This document shows positions 1 through 8,037 of a DNA stretch of 64,000 nt, piece after piece. The position numbers were made by a program, and so were the translations under genes. Within the stretch, counting starts at the first letter, position 1, and each line of letters starts with the position of its first letter. The notes below the pieces were generated by a model. The model saw nothing but the letters and a program-made list of their open reading frames with translations. It did not search any database and was not told the DNA's origin. This DNA is from CALABS01 sp050260775 (GTDB taxonomy: Bacteria; Pseudomonadota; Alphaproteobacteria; Rhodospirillales; Magnetospirillaceae), in contig JBLNCP010000005.1 in assembly GCA_050260775.1 (NCBI GenBank), forward strand, positions 1 through 64,000. Reading direction: 5' to 3'.

Positions 1-50
1 ACGAAACCTCGGCTTCCGCCTCCGCTTCGCCCCCGTCTCGTCGGCCGTGC

Positions 51-372
51 CGGCGTTTCGGGGAGGCCGGTTTATATTGGAACCGCCGGCCCGGCGTCAA
101 CCTTTTTTTTCGCGGCGGCCCTTTTTTTTCGGACCACCCGGCGGAGAGCTGACCTTCGCCGTTTCCTTCCCTTCCGGCCAACCGGCCTTCCGTTCGGGGA
201 GGTCGGTTTCTACTGAAGTCGCCGGCCGCTGTCAAACCCTTTTTTTACCGCCCCGGAAGCTCCTCTCGGACCCTCCGAAGCCCCCGGCCGTCTGACTTTC
301 CGGGGCCCGCCGTTCCCGGCGAGGCGCGCTTTCTACCCCCCGCCACCCCCACCGTCAACCGCTTTTTTCAAA
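51..372. repeat. three degenerate copies of a T-tract element in the left-edge noncoding region
   Basis: Positions 1-452 hold no gene I can support. Within them a motif recurs three times at about 51-111, 191-249 and 310-372. Each copy has a CG-rich lead ending in GGGAGG or GCGAGG, then a short pyrimidine/AT stretch containing TTTATA or TTTCTA, then a CG-rich run ending in GTCAA, CC and a run of 6-8 T. The copies are clearly related but diverged. What they do is unknown; terminator-like or repeat-derived DNA after a gene lying left of the window is my inference. Confidence 0.5.
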
Positions 373-452
373 GCCGTCGCGATTTCGGTTGGACCAGGGA
401 CGAAGCCCCAATATACCGCCGCCGCCCGGGGGCGGCAAGACGCCCTTCCGGC

Positions 453-1829
453 TCAGGGCTGCAGCTCGGCCGGATCACAGGCCTGGCGGTGCAGCTTGAG
501 CGCCTTGCACTGGGCCACCGCCTGATCCTTGCCGGCCACCGGCCCGGCCACGATGCGCCAGCGCGTCCCCTTCCCGGTCACGGCGACCTTGCGGAACTGC
601 GGTTCGAGCGAGCCCAGCTGCTCGGGGAACTTCTTGAGGATGCCGGCCCACAGCTTCTTGGCCGCCGCCTCGGTCTTGGCGGTGCCGAGATTGAGCCCCC
701 ATCCCCCCGGCCCGGTGGCGACGCCAGGCTGCGGCAGGCCGCGGCTCAGTCCGGTGCCCTCGCCCACCACGCGGGCCGAGGCCAGGCGGGTATCGAGCAG
801 CTTCTCCACGGCGGCTCGTTCGCGCTTGCTCTCCTCCGCCGAAACCAGGCCGGCACTGCGCATGCGTTCGAGGCGTCCGACGGCGGCACCCGCCTCGATC
901 ATGTCCTTGGGCGCCAGGGCCGGCAGGTCGACCCGGCGCGGCGAGGCCGGCAGCAAGGCGTCGAGGATGATGCCGCGCTCGGCCGCGTGTTCGCGCGGAT
1001 CGAGCTCGCGGGCCTCCAGCGCGGTGCCGAGCGCCCGGATGCGGGCAACGATCTCCTCGTCCCGCGGGATGGGGCGGTCGAGGCCCTGCGCCGGCGGCGG
1101 GGCGCTGTACGGCAGCAAGGCCCCGAGGTTGGCGTTGCGGCGGCTGGAATACTCCTCGGGGGTGATCAGCCCGTCATCGAGCAGCCGCTTGAGGATGCGG
1201 AAGCGGCCGGCGAGGTTGGCCTCGGCATCGGAGGCGCGCCCGGGCACGCCGACTGCCATGCCGTCCGGCCCGGCAGGGGGGGCGAGCTCGAAGACCACCG
1301 CGTCGACCCGGGGGGCCGCCGGGGCCGGCTCGATGGACGGGAAAGGCGGCGCGCCAATGGCGGAGGCGCCCGGCGGGCGGCCGGACTGCGCCATGCCGCG
1401 GGGAACCGTGCGCCCGGCCAGGCGGTCGAGCGCGGCCAGGTTGGTGCGGGCGATGTCCACCACGTTGCGCGGCAGCATCTGCCCGCCCTCGCCCGGCACC
1501 AGGACGGTGGCCGCCGGCTGGTTGGTGACGATGACCTCGTAGTACTGGCGGGCGATGTCGTAGCGCCCGGTGCCCTGATAGGCTTGACCGGCCACCAGCA
1601 GCGCGTAGGGGTCTTTCGGGTTCTGGCGCAGCGCCGCCAGGGCGTAGCGCTCGGCGTTGGCGAAGTCGCCGCGGGACAGCGCGGCCATCGCGCGGTCGGA
1701 GCCGCGCTCGGCGCCGACGCTCTGCATGTTCTCGGATACGCCGCGCGGGTCCAGACCGGCCGCGCATCCCCCCAGCGCAGCCAGCGCCACCACGATCACC
1801 GCGGTCCGATCAAGCCAGGCCTTCCTCAT
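453..1829 (-). CDS. TPR and SPOR-domain lipoprotein
   Basis: A 458-residue predicted lipoprotein. The N-terminus has a basic start, a hydrophobic stretch and a lipobox-like L-G-G-C ending at Cys22, so it is probably lipid-anchored in the outer membrane. Residues about 45-110 read as TPR-type helices (RGDFANAERYALAALRQNP, then a second repeat). Two short segments (RFRILKRLLDDGLITPEEY near 213 and GLVSAEESKRERAAVEKLLD near 330) resemble SHOCT-type motifs. The last ~85 residues (from LNLGTAKTEAAAKKLW) look like a SPOR domain, the peptidoglycan-binding module that recognises denuded glycan strands in division-site proteins. An Ala/Pro-rich linker lies between. A role in envelope or septum biology is inferred. 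It is transcribed away from the CYTH-CHAD gene. Confidence 0.72.
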   Translation of the reverse strand: MRKAWLDRTAVIVVALAALGGCAAGLDPRGVSENMQSVGAERGSDRAMAALSRGDFANAERYALAALRQNPKDPYALLVAGQAYQGTGRYDIARQYYEVIVTNQPAATVLVPGEGGQMLPRNVVDIARTNLAALDRLAGRTVPRGMAQSGRPPGASAIGAPPFPSIEPAPAAPRVDAVVFELAPPAGPDGMAVGVPGRASDAEANLAGRFRILKRLLDDGLITPEEYSSRRNANLGALLPYSAPPPAQGLDRPIPRDEEIVARIRALGTALEARELDPREHAAERGIILDALLPASPRRVDLPALAPKDMIEAGAAVGRLERMRSAGLVSAEESKRERAAVEKLLDTRLASARVVGEGTGLSRGLPQPGVATGPGGWGLNLGTAKTEAAAKKLWAGILKKFPEQLGSLEPQFRKVAVTGKGTRWRIVAGPVAGKDQAVAQCKALKLHRQACDPAELQP

Positions 1830-2022
1830 CAGATGGTCCCCCTACACGCACGACCCCACATCTACACCCGCGGGCGGGCGCGGGCCAGAGCAAGAGTTTG
1901 GGCCAGAATGCGTCACGCCGGTTCACACTTTGTTAAAGCCGCGGTGTTTGCCCCTGCGCGTCGTTTGGCCGTGGCGCCGCTCCGATGGCATAATCTGGGC
2001 TCGGTGGGCGGGGAGGACGGCG

Positions 2023-3546
2023 GTGAGCGGCAACGAAGTCGAACTGAAGCTGGGGCTGCAGCCGGAAGACATGGAGCGGCTGCGCCGGCAGCGGGCATGG
2101 CGGGCCCACCTGCAGCAGCGGCCCACCGTCGCCCGGCTGCGCTCGGTCTATTTCGACACGGCCGAATTCGACCTCGCCCGTGCCGGCATCACCCTGCGGG
2201 TCCGCACCATCGGCCGGCGCCACCTCCAGACGGTCAAGCACGCCGGCAGCCGGGTCGCCGGCCTGTTCACGCGGCGCGAATGGGAGACTGGCATCCCCTC
2301 CCCCGCTCCTGACCGCCTGCTGATGCGCTCGACCGGGCTGCCGCCACTGCAGAACGACGACATCCTGGGCCGGCTGGCGCCGGTGTTCACCACCCTGGTG
2401 CATCGCACCGTCTACCGCCTCGCCGACGACGATTGGCGGGTGGAAATGGCCTTCGACCGCGGCGAGGTCGAAGCGGGCGACCAGTCCGAGCCGATCTGCG
2501 AGCTAGAACTGGAACTGACGGAGGGCACCCCCGCCACACTGTTCTCCCTGGCGCGCGACATCGTCGCAATCGTCCCGGCACGGCTGCTGACCCTGTCCAA
2601 ATCCGATCGGGGCTATGAACTCGCCCGCGGCACCGCGCCGCTGCCGGTCAAATCGACGCCGGTGGACCTCAAGCCCGAGGCCGACATCGAATATGCCTTC
2701 CGGGCCATCGCGCGCAACTGCCTGCACCACCTGCTCGCCAACGAACGCAGCCTCCTGGCGACCGGCGACGGCGAGGCGGTCCACCAGATGCGAGTGGCGC
2801 TGCGGCGGCTGCGCTCGGCCATGAAGATCTTCAGATCGGCCGTCGGAGGCCCCGAGCTCGACCACATCAAGACCGGGATCGCGTGGCTGCTCGGTATCCT
2901 GGGACCGGCGCGCGACGCCGAGGTGTTCGTGGCGGAGATCATCGACCCCGTCGTCGACGCCCACGCCGACAATCCCGCCCTGGCCGCCCTGCGCCGCCAC
3001 TGGCTGCACACCCGGCGCACCGATCTCGAGGCGGCGACGGCGGCCGTGGCGGACCGGCGCTTCACCGACCTGCTGCTGACGCTGGGGGCCTGGGTCGAGG
3101 CCGGCGACTGGCGCTCGACCGGCGATCGGGCCGTCCTCGGCGCCCCGCTGCTTCCGTTCGCCACCGCCCAGCTCGCCAAACGCGACCGCAAGCTGCGGTC
3201 GGCCGCCGGGCGCGGCATCGAGGAGCTGCCGGCAGCGGAGCTCCATCAGCTGCGGATCCTGGGCAAGCAGCTCCGCTATGCCGCCGAGTTCTTCGCCCCC
3301 CTGTTCGCCGGCAAGGACATGCGCACCTTCGTCGCCACGGTGTCGGCCCTGCAGGATGCGCTGGGGCAGCTCAACGACATCGCGGTGGCCGGTCCCCGGC
3401 TCGCCAACGGCATGCACGACGGCGACATCGGGTGGGCGGCCGGCATGGTGCTGGGCTGGCACGCCGCGCGCCGGCCGGCGCTGCTCGACGAGGCCGGCCG
3501 GGCGTGGCACCGCTACCGCAAGGTCGAGCGCCCGTGGCGGCCCTGA
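2023..3546 (+). CDS. CYTH-CHAD domain protein (inorganic triphosphatase-like)
   Basis: A 507-residue protein with two classic modules. The N-terminal CYTH domain opens with the signature ExExK (EVELK, residues 5-9) and continues with charged beta-strands (VYFDT, LRVRTIG, EWETG, CELELELTEG), as in the triphosphate tunnel metalloenzymes that hydrolyse inorganic triphosphate. The C-terminal CHAD domain has the His/Arg-rich helices HQMRVALRRLRSAMKIF and LHQLRILGKQLRYAAEFF, a polyphosphate-binding fold. The frame is open well upstream, but I chose the GTG at 2023: it follows GGGAGG at 2011-2016 by a good spacing and places the ExExK motif at the extreme N-terminus, as in the family. Triphosphatase activity with polyphosphate association is inferred from family knowledge. 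Confidence 0.88.
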   Translation: MSGNEVELKLGLQPEDMERLRRQRAWRAHLQQRPTVARLRSVYFDTAEFDLARAGITLRVRTIGRRHLQTVKHAGSRVAGLFTRREWETGIPSPAPDRLLMRSTGLPPLQNDDILGRLAPVFTTLVHRTVYRLADDDWRVEMAFDRGEVEAGDQSEPICELELELTEGTPATLFSLARDIVAIVPARLLTLSKSDRGYELARGTAPLPVKSTPVDLKPEADIEYAFRAIARNCLHHLLANERSLLATGDGEAVHQMRVALRRLRSAMKIFRSAVGGPELDHIKTGIAWLLGILGPARDAEVFVAEIIDPVVDAHADNPALAALRRHWLHTRRTDLEAATAAVADRRFTDLLLTLGAWVEAGDWRSTGDRAVLGAPLLPFATAQLAKRDRKLRSAAGRGIEELPAAELHQLRILGKQLRYAAEFFAPLFAGKDMRTFVATVSALQDALGQLNDIAVAGPRLANGMHDGDIGWAAGMVLGWHAARRPALLDEAGRAWHRYRKVERPWRP

Positions 3547-3553
3547 CCGCTGC

Positions 3554-3745
3554 TTACTCGTCCAGCTTGTTGGCGTCCAGCTTCTTGCCGTCCAACTGCC
3601 GCTCGGCCCGCTCCTCGGCCGCCTTCACCGCCTCCTTCTCGGCCTTGGTGCGCCCGAAGCGGGCCCGGTTGGCCTCGGCGGTGCGCCGGGCCTCCGCCTT
3701 GGCCTTGGCTTTGCGGAAACGGTTGAGGTTGACGATCTCGGCCAT
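3554..3745 (-). CDS. DUF4169 family small basic protein
   Basis: A 63-residue, highly charged protein starting MAEIVNLNRFRKAKAKAEA and containing the NRARFGRTKAEK core that I associate with the DUF4169 family, found mainly in Alphaproteobacteria. It is predicted to be almost wholly alpha-helical, rich in Lys, Arg, Ala and Glu, with no signal peptide or membrane segment. Its stop codon lies 7 bases from the stop of the convergent CYTH-CHAD gene. In many alphaproteobacteria DUF4169 genes sit near ribbon-helix-helix DNA-binding genes, but none is present here. Function unknown. Confidence 0.8.
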   Translation of the reverse strand: MAEIVNLNRFRKAKAKAEARRTAEANRARFGRTKAEKEAVKAAEERAERQLDGKKLDANKLDE

Positions 3746-3861
3746 GGGCTCCTCCCGGGCTGGTCGCCGACCATCATACGGAAAAAAGTTTGCCCTCGGA
3801 TGAAAATCCCCCCTTGCACCCCCCGTCGGGGCCTGATATATCCCCGGCCCTCGACGACGAT

Positions 3862-3938
<77 letters not shown>

Positions 3939-3950
3939 TCGTCGGTTTCT

Positions 3951-3986
3951 AAAAAGGCCCTCGGTCCCCGGACCGGGGGCCTTTTT
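3951..3986 (+). terminator. intrinsic terminator after tRNA-Asp
   Basis: A GC-rich stem (GGCCCTCGGTCC against GGACCGGGGGCC) is followed by TTTTT at 3982-3986 and preceded by AAAAA, so it could also act on the other strand. It sits just after the tRNA and isolates it from ldh. Confidence 0.88.
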
Positions 3987-4061
3987 CGTTGCGGGTCCGC
4001 CCCTGGCTGCGACGGCCGCCGCGCTTACGTTAGAGAGGATGCCAATGCAGCGGAGGGGCTC

Positions 4062-4994
4062 ATGAAGGTCGGCGTGGTGGGAGCCGGCATGGTCGGCGCA
4101 TCGGCGGCGTATTCCATGGTGCTGCGGGGCGCCGCCAGCGACATCGTGCTGGTCGATCGCAACCGCGCCCTGGCCGAGGCGCAGGCGCAGGACATCCTTC
4201 ACGCCACTCCGTTCGCCTACCCGGTGCGGGTGGCGGCGGGCGACTATGCCGACCTCGCCGGGGCCGGCGTGGTGGTGCTGGCGGCCGGGGTGTCGCAGCG
4301 GCCGGGCGAGACCCGGCTGGAACTGCTCGGCCGCAACGCTGCCGTGTTCGGAGAGATCGTCCCGCAAATCCTCGCCCATGCGCCCGGCGCCGTGCTTCTG
4401 GTCGCCACCAATCCCGTCGACGTGATGACCGAGGTCGCGACCCGCCTGTCGGGGCTGCCGGCGTCGCGCGTCATCGGCTCCGGCACCGTCCTCGACACCG
4501 CCCGCTACCGCGCCCTCCTGGCCGACTTTTTCCAGGTCAGCCCCAAATCGGTCCATGCCTGGGTCCTGGGGGAACACGGCGATTCCGAGGTACTGTGCTG
4601 GTCGAGCGCCAGCATCGGCGCCATTCCCGCCGCCCAGTTGGCCGCCCAGCGCGGCTTGGTGTGGGGCGATGCCGAGCGCGCCGCCATCGACAAGGGGGTG
4701 CGCGGCGCCGCCTATTCCATCATTTCCGGCAAGGGCGCCACCTGGTTCGGCATCGGTGCCGGCATCGCCCGCATCGTCACCGCCATCGCCGACGACGAGC
4801 GCGTGGTGCTCACAATATCGGCACTCACCCCCGAGGTCGAAGGGGTGGCCGACGTCGCCCTGTCGCTGCCGCGCGTGGTCGGTGCCGAGGGGGCGGGCGA
4901 AGCCCTGTGGCCCCACCTCGATGCCGCGGAAAGCGCCGGTTTGCGCCGCAGTGCCCAGGTGCTGAAGCAGGCCACCGAGGGCCTGCGGCGTTAG
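4062..4994 (+). CDS. ldh: L-lactate dehydrogenase
   Basis: A 310-residue NAD-dependent 2-hydroxyacid dehydrogenase that interconverts pyruvate and L-lactate in the cytoplasm. The Rossmann start is GVVGAGMVGAS (residues 4-14). The specificity loop GVSQRPGETRLELL places Gln79 at the position that distinguishes lactate from malate dehydrogenases, which have Arg there, and Arg85 in the mobile loop. VATNPVD contains the conserved Asn117, and GEHGDSE supplies catalytic His172. The overall sequence reads like the Thermus-type LDH and is full length. The gene is monocistronic, preceded by the tRNA terminator, with an RBS-like GGAGGGG before ATG. It would link the pyruvate pool served by the PDH operon at 44-50 kb to lactate. 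Enzymes of this type are often allosteric (fructose-1,6-bisphosphate), which cannot be judged here. Confidence 0.9.
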   Translation: MKVGVVGAGMVGASAAYSMVLRGAASDIVLVDRNRALAEAQAQDILHATPFAYPVRVAAGDYADLAGAGVVVLAAGVSQRPGETRLELLGRNAAVFGEIVPQILAHAPGAVLLVATNPVDVMTEVATRLSGLPASRVIGSGTVLDTARYRALLADFFQVSPKSVHAWVLGEHGDSEVLCWSSASIGAIPAAQLAAQRGLVWGDAERAAIDKGVRGAAYSIISGKGATWFGIGAGIARIVTAIADDERVVLTISALTPEVEGVADVALSLPRVVGAEGAGEALWPHLDAAESAGLRRSAQVLKQATEGLRR

Positions 4995-5218
4995 CGCGCG
5001 CCCCCTTCTGCACCGCGATGATTTTTTGGGCATGCGGCGTTTCTGACGCATTATTGCACACACCGCTCGGGTATCCGACCGAGGCGCAAGCAGAGCTGCC
5101 CATCATTTGGGCGCAGCCCTCACCCCCTGCCCAACCCGCCGTCACGCCGAAGCCCCGCCCCCGAACACCTCCGCCGCCGAATGCCTTAATTTGCGCGCCT
5201 TTCCACCGTCTCCTCGCT

Positions 5219-5234
5219 TGGCACGACGTTTGAT
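5219..5234 (+). promoter_or_regulatory. sigma-54-type promoter for the ammonium transporter
   Basis: TGGCAC-N5-TTGAT matches the -24/-12 consensus TGGCAC-N5-TTGCW except for A instead of C in the -12 element. It lies 52 bases before the amtB start, leaving room for a leader of about 40 bases. Ammonium transporters are commonly under NtrC and sigma-54 control. Half-sites resembling NtrC boxes (TGCACC at 5019 and TGCACA near 5055) lie upstream, but no full dyad is evident. Confidence 0.7.
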
Positions 5235-5286
5235 AGCAGGCGCACGCCCGCGCTGGGGTGGGCCAGGTGGTCAGAGGGATAGGATA

Positions 5287-6576
5287 ATGGAAACGACGAT
5301 GCGGACCGGCACTGACGTGCTCTTCGTGCTGCTGGGGGCAGTCATGGTGCTGGCGATGCATGCCGGCTTTGCCTTCCTGGAAGTGGGAACCGTGCGGAAG
5401 AAGAACCAGGTCAACGCCCTGGTGAAGATCATCACCGATTTCGCCGTGTCGACGGTCGCCTACTTCTTCGTCGGCTACAGCATCGCTTACGGCACCAACT
5501 TCCTGGCCTCGGCCGGCGTGATCGCCGGCAAGGTGCCCGGCGCCTTCGCCCCCAACGGCTACGACCTGGTCAAGTTCTTCTTCCTCGCCACCTTCGCGGC
5601 AGCCATTCCCGCCATTATCTCGGGCGGCATCGCCGAGCGCGCCCGCTTTTGGCCGCAACTGGCCGCCACCAGCATCCTGGTCGGACTGGTCTATCCCAGC
5701 TTCGAAGGCATGGTGTGGGGCACCCGGCTGGGGTTCCAGGACATGATGACCTCGGTGTTCGGCGTTCCCTTCCACGATTTCGCCGGCTCGGTCGTCGTGC
5801 ACGCCGTCGGCGGCTGGATCGCGCTCGGCGCCGTGCTGATGCTCGGAGCCCGGCAGGGCCGCTACAAGCGCAACGGCGCCCTGGTCGCCATTCCGCCGTC
5901 GAACATCCCGTTCCTGGCCCTGGGCGCCTGGGTCCTGTCGGTGGGCTGGTTCGGCTTCAACGTGATGAGCGCCCAAACCATCGACGGCATCTCCGGCCTG
6001 GTGGCGATGAATTCGCTGATGGCCATGGTGGGCGGCATCCTGGCCAGCCTGCTGGCCGGCAAGAACGACCCCGGCTTCGTCCATAACGGCGCGCTGGCCG
6101 GCCTGGTGGCGGTGTGCGCCGGCTCCGACGTCATGCATCCGATCGGCGCGTTCGTCACCGGCGGCATCGCCGGCGCCGGCTTCGTTGTCGCGTTCGAGCT
6201 CTGCCAGTCCAAGTGGAAGATCGACGACGTGCTGGGCGTGTGGGCGCTCCACGGCCTGTGCGGCTTCATGGGCGGCATCGCCTGCGGCGTGTTCGGGCTC
6301 GAGGCCCTGGGCGGCCTGGGCGGGGTTTCCTTCGGCGCCCAGGTGGCCGGCACCGCTATCGGCGCGTTGATGGCTTTCGCCGCCGGCCTGGCGGTCTATG
6401 GCGGCCTGAAGGCCACCGTCGGCATCCGCCTCAACGAAGAGGACGAGTTCATGGGCGCCGACCTGGCGCTCCACCACATCACCGCCTATCCGGAAGAGGT
6501 GATGACCGTCTACAACGACGGCGCCCCGCTCGCGGCGCGCGCCTCGGCAAGGGCGGCGGCCCGCAACCCGGCCTGA
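5287..6576 (+). CDS. amtB: ammonium transporter (Amt/MEP/Rh family)
   Basis: A 429-residue polytopic membrane protein with about eleven hydrophobic segments. Family signatures include AMHAGFAFLEVGTVRKKN in the first helix, and the DFAGSVVVHAVGGW and VWALHGLCGFMGG segments, which carry the two pore histidines of the twin-His conduction site. The frame is open further upstream; I chose ATG 5287 because the family N-terminus begins there. A second in-frame ATG at 5299 (MRTGTDV) is also possible. No glnK/glnB gene is adjacent, unlike the common glnK-amtB operon. The upstream sigma-54-type promoter predicts induction under nitrogen limitation. The C-terminal tail (about 45 residues after the last helix) contains the RLNEEDEFMGADLALH region typical of the cytoplasmic domain that contacts GlnK. 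Confidence 0.93.
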   Translation: METTMRTGTDVLFVLLGAVMVLAMHAGFAFLEVGTVRKKNQVNALVKIITDFAVSTVAYFFVGYSIAYGTNFLASAGVIAGKVPGAFAPNGYDLVKFFFLATFAAAIPAIISGGIAERARFWPQLAATSILVGLVYPSFEGMVWGTRLGFQDMMTSVFGVPFHDFAGSVVVHAVGGWIALGAVLMLGARQGRYKRNGALVAIPPSNIPFLALGAWVLSVGWFGFNVMSAQTIDGISGLVAMNSLMAMVGGILASLLAGKNDPGFVHNGALAGLVAVCAGSDVMHPIGAFVTGGIAGAGFVVAFELCQSKWKIDDVLGVWALHGLCGFMGGIACGVFGLEALGGLGGVSFGAQVAGTAIGALMAFAAGLAVYGGLKATVGIRLNEEDEFMGADLALHHITAYPEEVMTVYNDGAPLAARASARAAARNPA

Positions 6577-6590
6577 TCCACCGCCGCCTT

Positions 6591-6627
6591 GAAATCCCCG
6601 TCCGCCTCAGGCGGGCGGGGATTTTTC
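6591..6627. terminator. bidirectional terminator shared by amtB and the convergent hydrolase
   Basis: A 14-bp stem, AATCCCCGTCCGCC against GGCGGGCGGGGATT with one T-G wobble, closes a 3-base TCA loop. It is flanked by A residues on one side and TTTTT on the other, so it can terminate both convergent transcripts. The TGA stop of the minus-strand hydrolase lies in the loop (6607-6609), so the hairpin overlaps the end of that gene. Confidence 0.85.
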
Positions 6628-7380
6628 TTTGGTGCTGGGAAGAAAGCCGCGGATGGCCTCCACCACCGCGTCGGGACGGTCGCGATGGGGCGAGTGGCCG
6701 CAGCCCGCGAGGACCAGCGACTGCGCGCCGCGGACACGCGCCAACACCTCGTCCACCTGCGCCAGGGTGCCGTACTCGTCGGCGGTGCCCTGGATGACCA
6801 GCAGCGGGCAGGCGATGCCCGCCAGGTCCGCGCGGATGTCCCAGGCGCGGAAGGTCGGGGCCAGCCAGGCGTTGCTCCAGCCGCCGAACGCGCCGTCGAC
6901 GTCGTCGTGATACCGGCTGAGGCGCTCGCGCAGCCCCTGGCCAAAGGCGACCACGGCTTCGCGGATCGCCGCCAGGCACACCTCCTCGACGAAGCTGTGG
7001 GGCGCCAGCGCCACCACGCCGGCGATGCGCCGCGCCGGGTCATGGGCGGCCGCCAGCAGGGCGATGGTGGCGCCGTCCGAATGGCCGACCAGCACCGCCG
7101 TGTCGATCCCGGCGGCGTCGAGCACCTTGAACAGCAGAAGGGATTCGTCGCGATGGTTGATGGCCGGAGGCTGGCTGGCCCGGCTCGACCGGCCGTAGCC
7201 GCGCCGGCTGTAGACAAACACGGTGCGCCTGGTGTCCGCAGCAAGGCGGTCGGGGAAGTCGCGCCACATGCTGACCGAGCCCAGCCCCTCGTGCAGAAGC
7301 ACCAGGGGCGGCCCGTTATGATGGCCGATGCGGCGCCATTCCAGGCGGATGCCGTCGATTTCGCAAAATCCCGTCGTCAT
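6607..7380 (-). CDS. alpha/beta hydrolase
   Basis: A 257-residue alpha/beta-hydrolase-fold enzyme without a signal peptide. The catalytic triad is visible: nucleophile Ser in GHSDG, acid Asp in GTADEYG, and His in GCGHSPHRDRP. The oxyanion-side motif LLHEGLGS precedes them. The frame is open 25 codons further upstream, but MTTGFCEIDGIRLEWRR at 7380 is the natural start and leaves room before the neighbouring MarR gene. It follows the MarR gene on the same strand with a 46-base gap, so it may be cotranscribed with it. The substrate cannot be told from sequence; an ester or C-C hydrolase of small-molecule catabolism is plausible given the FAH-like gene nearby. Confidence 0.82.
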   Translation of the reverse strand: MTTGFCEIDGIRLEWRRIGHHNGPPLVLLHEGLGSVSMWRDFPDRLAADTRRTVFVYSRRGYGRSSRASQPPAINHRDESLLLFKVLDAAGIDTAVLVGHSDGATIALLAAAHDPARRIAGVVALAPHSFVEEVCLAAIREAVVAFGQGLRERLSRYHDDVDGAFGGWSNAWLAPTFRAWDIRADLAGIACPLLVIQGTADEYGTLAQVDEVLARVRGAQSLVLAGCGHSPHRDRPDAVVEAIRGFLPSTKEKSPPA

Positions 7381-7426
7381 GCGGCCAGCATAGAACCGCC
7401 CATGCCGGCCTGACCATACCGGACGA

Positions 7427-7873
7427 TCAGCCGCGCGCCTCGCACTCGCGCGCAACGTTGCCGTAGAGGCGCTGGAGCAGGCCCTTCAGGGTCTCGACCT
7501 CTTCCTGGCTCATTCCGGCGATCGCGGCGCTTTCGTAGCTCAGGGCATGCGGGACGATGGCCTCCGCCATCTCGCGACCGGCCGGGGTCAGGCCCACCAG
7601 CACCGCCCGCGCGTCCTGGCCGGAGCGCCGGCGCGACACCATGCCTCGGGAATCCATCGACGCGGCGATGCGCGACAGGGTGGACAGCTCGATGGCGGTG
7701 ACCCGGGCGAGGTCGCCCAGCCGCATTTCGCCGTCATCCAGCAGCGCCGCCATCACGCGCCACATGGGCAGGCTGATGCCGAAGCGGTCAAGATCCCTGG
7801 AAAAGTTGTGCGACAGCGTGATGCCCGCACGGCTTAGTAGATAAGGGACATAGTCCCCGAGCTGGAAGCGCAC
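7427..7873 (-). CDS. MarR family transcriptional regulator
   Basis: A 148-residue winged-helix repressor. The central region MRLGDLARVTAIELSTLSRIAASMDSRG carries the helix-turn-helix recognition segment, and the wing follows at VSRRRSGQDARAVLVGLTPAG, the hallmark of MarR proteins. Flanking helices form the dimer interface. The start is GTG at 7873, preceded by GGAGGAG at good spacing; an ATG at 7880 is out of frame. The gene is divergent from the fumarylpyruvate-hydrolase-like gene, with an inverted repeat between them. MarR proteins usually bind a phenolic ligand and repress the divergent catabolic gene, so control of the FAH-like gene by an aromatic acid is inferred. Confidence 0.88.
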   Translation of the reverse strand: MRFQLGDYVPYLLSRAGITLSHNFSRDLDRFGISLPMWRVMAALLDDGEMRLGDLARVTAIELSTLSRIAASMDSRGMVSRRRSGQDARAVLVGLTPAGREMAEAIVPHALSYESAAIAGMSQEEVETLKGLLQRLYGNVARECEARG

Positions 7874-7916
7874 CGGTCATTCTCCTCCCTGCACCGCCCT
7901 CTACCGGGGCGATTTG

Positions 7917-7930
7917 AATCATCAATGATT
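7917..7930. promoter_or_regulatory. inverted repeat, candidate MarR operator
   Basis: AATCAT-CA-ATGATT is a perfect 6-bp dyad in an AT-rich pocket 44 bases from the MarR start codon and 108 bases from the divergent gene. Its size and placement fit an autoregulatory MarR operator. It is seen only once here, so this remains inference. Confidence 0.5.
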
Positions 7931-8037
7931 TTCACACCGGCCACGGTGTCAAGCAGTTTGTGACCAAGATCAAAGGTGTGCGTTGCAGCGGACGGGGGCG
8001 GCGTTGCATGCTGCGCTGCAAGCTGCCGGAGCACGCC

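Noticed and set aside
47..295. An 82-codon frame in the left-edge repeat region
   Set aside because: Low-complexity Arg/Pro/Phe-rich translation of repeat DNA, without an RBS.
489..2312. A 607-codon plus-strand frame opposite the TPR/SPOR lipoprotein gene
   Set aside because: Antisense shadow in GC-rich DNA with repetitive composition and no family features.
5019..5060. NtrC binding dyads before amtB
   Set aside because: Only half-sites are present; neither pairs into TGCACC-N5-GGTGCA.
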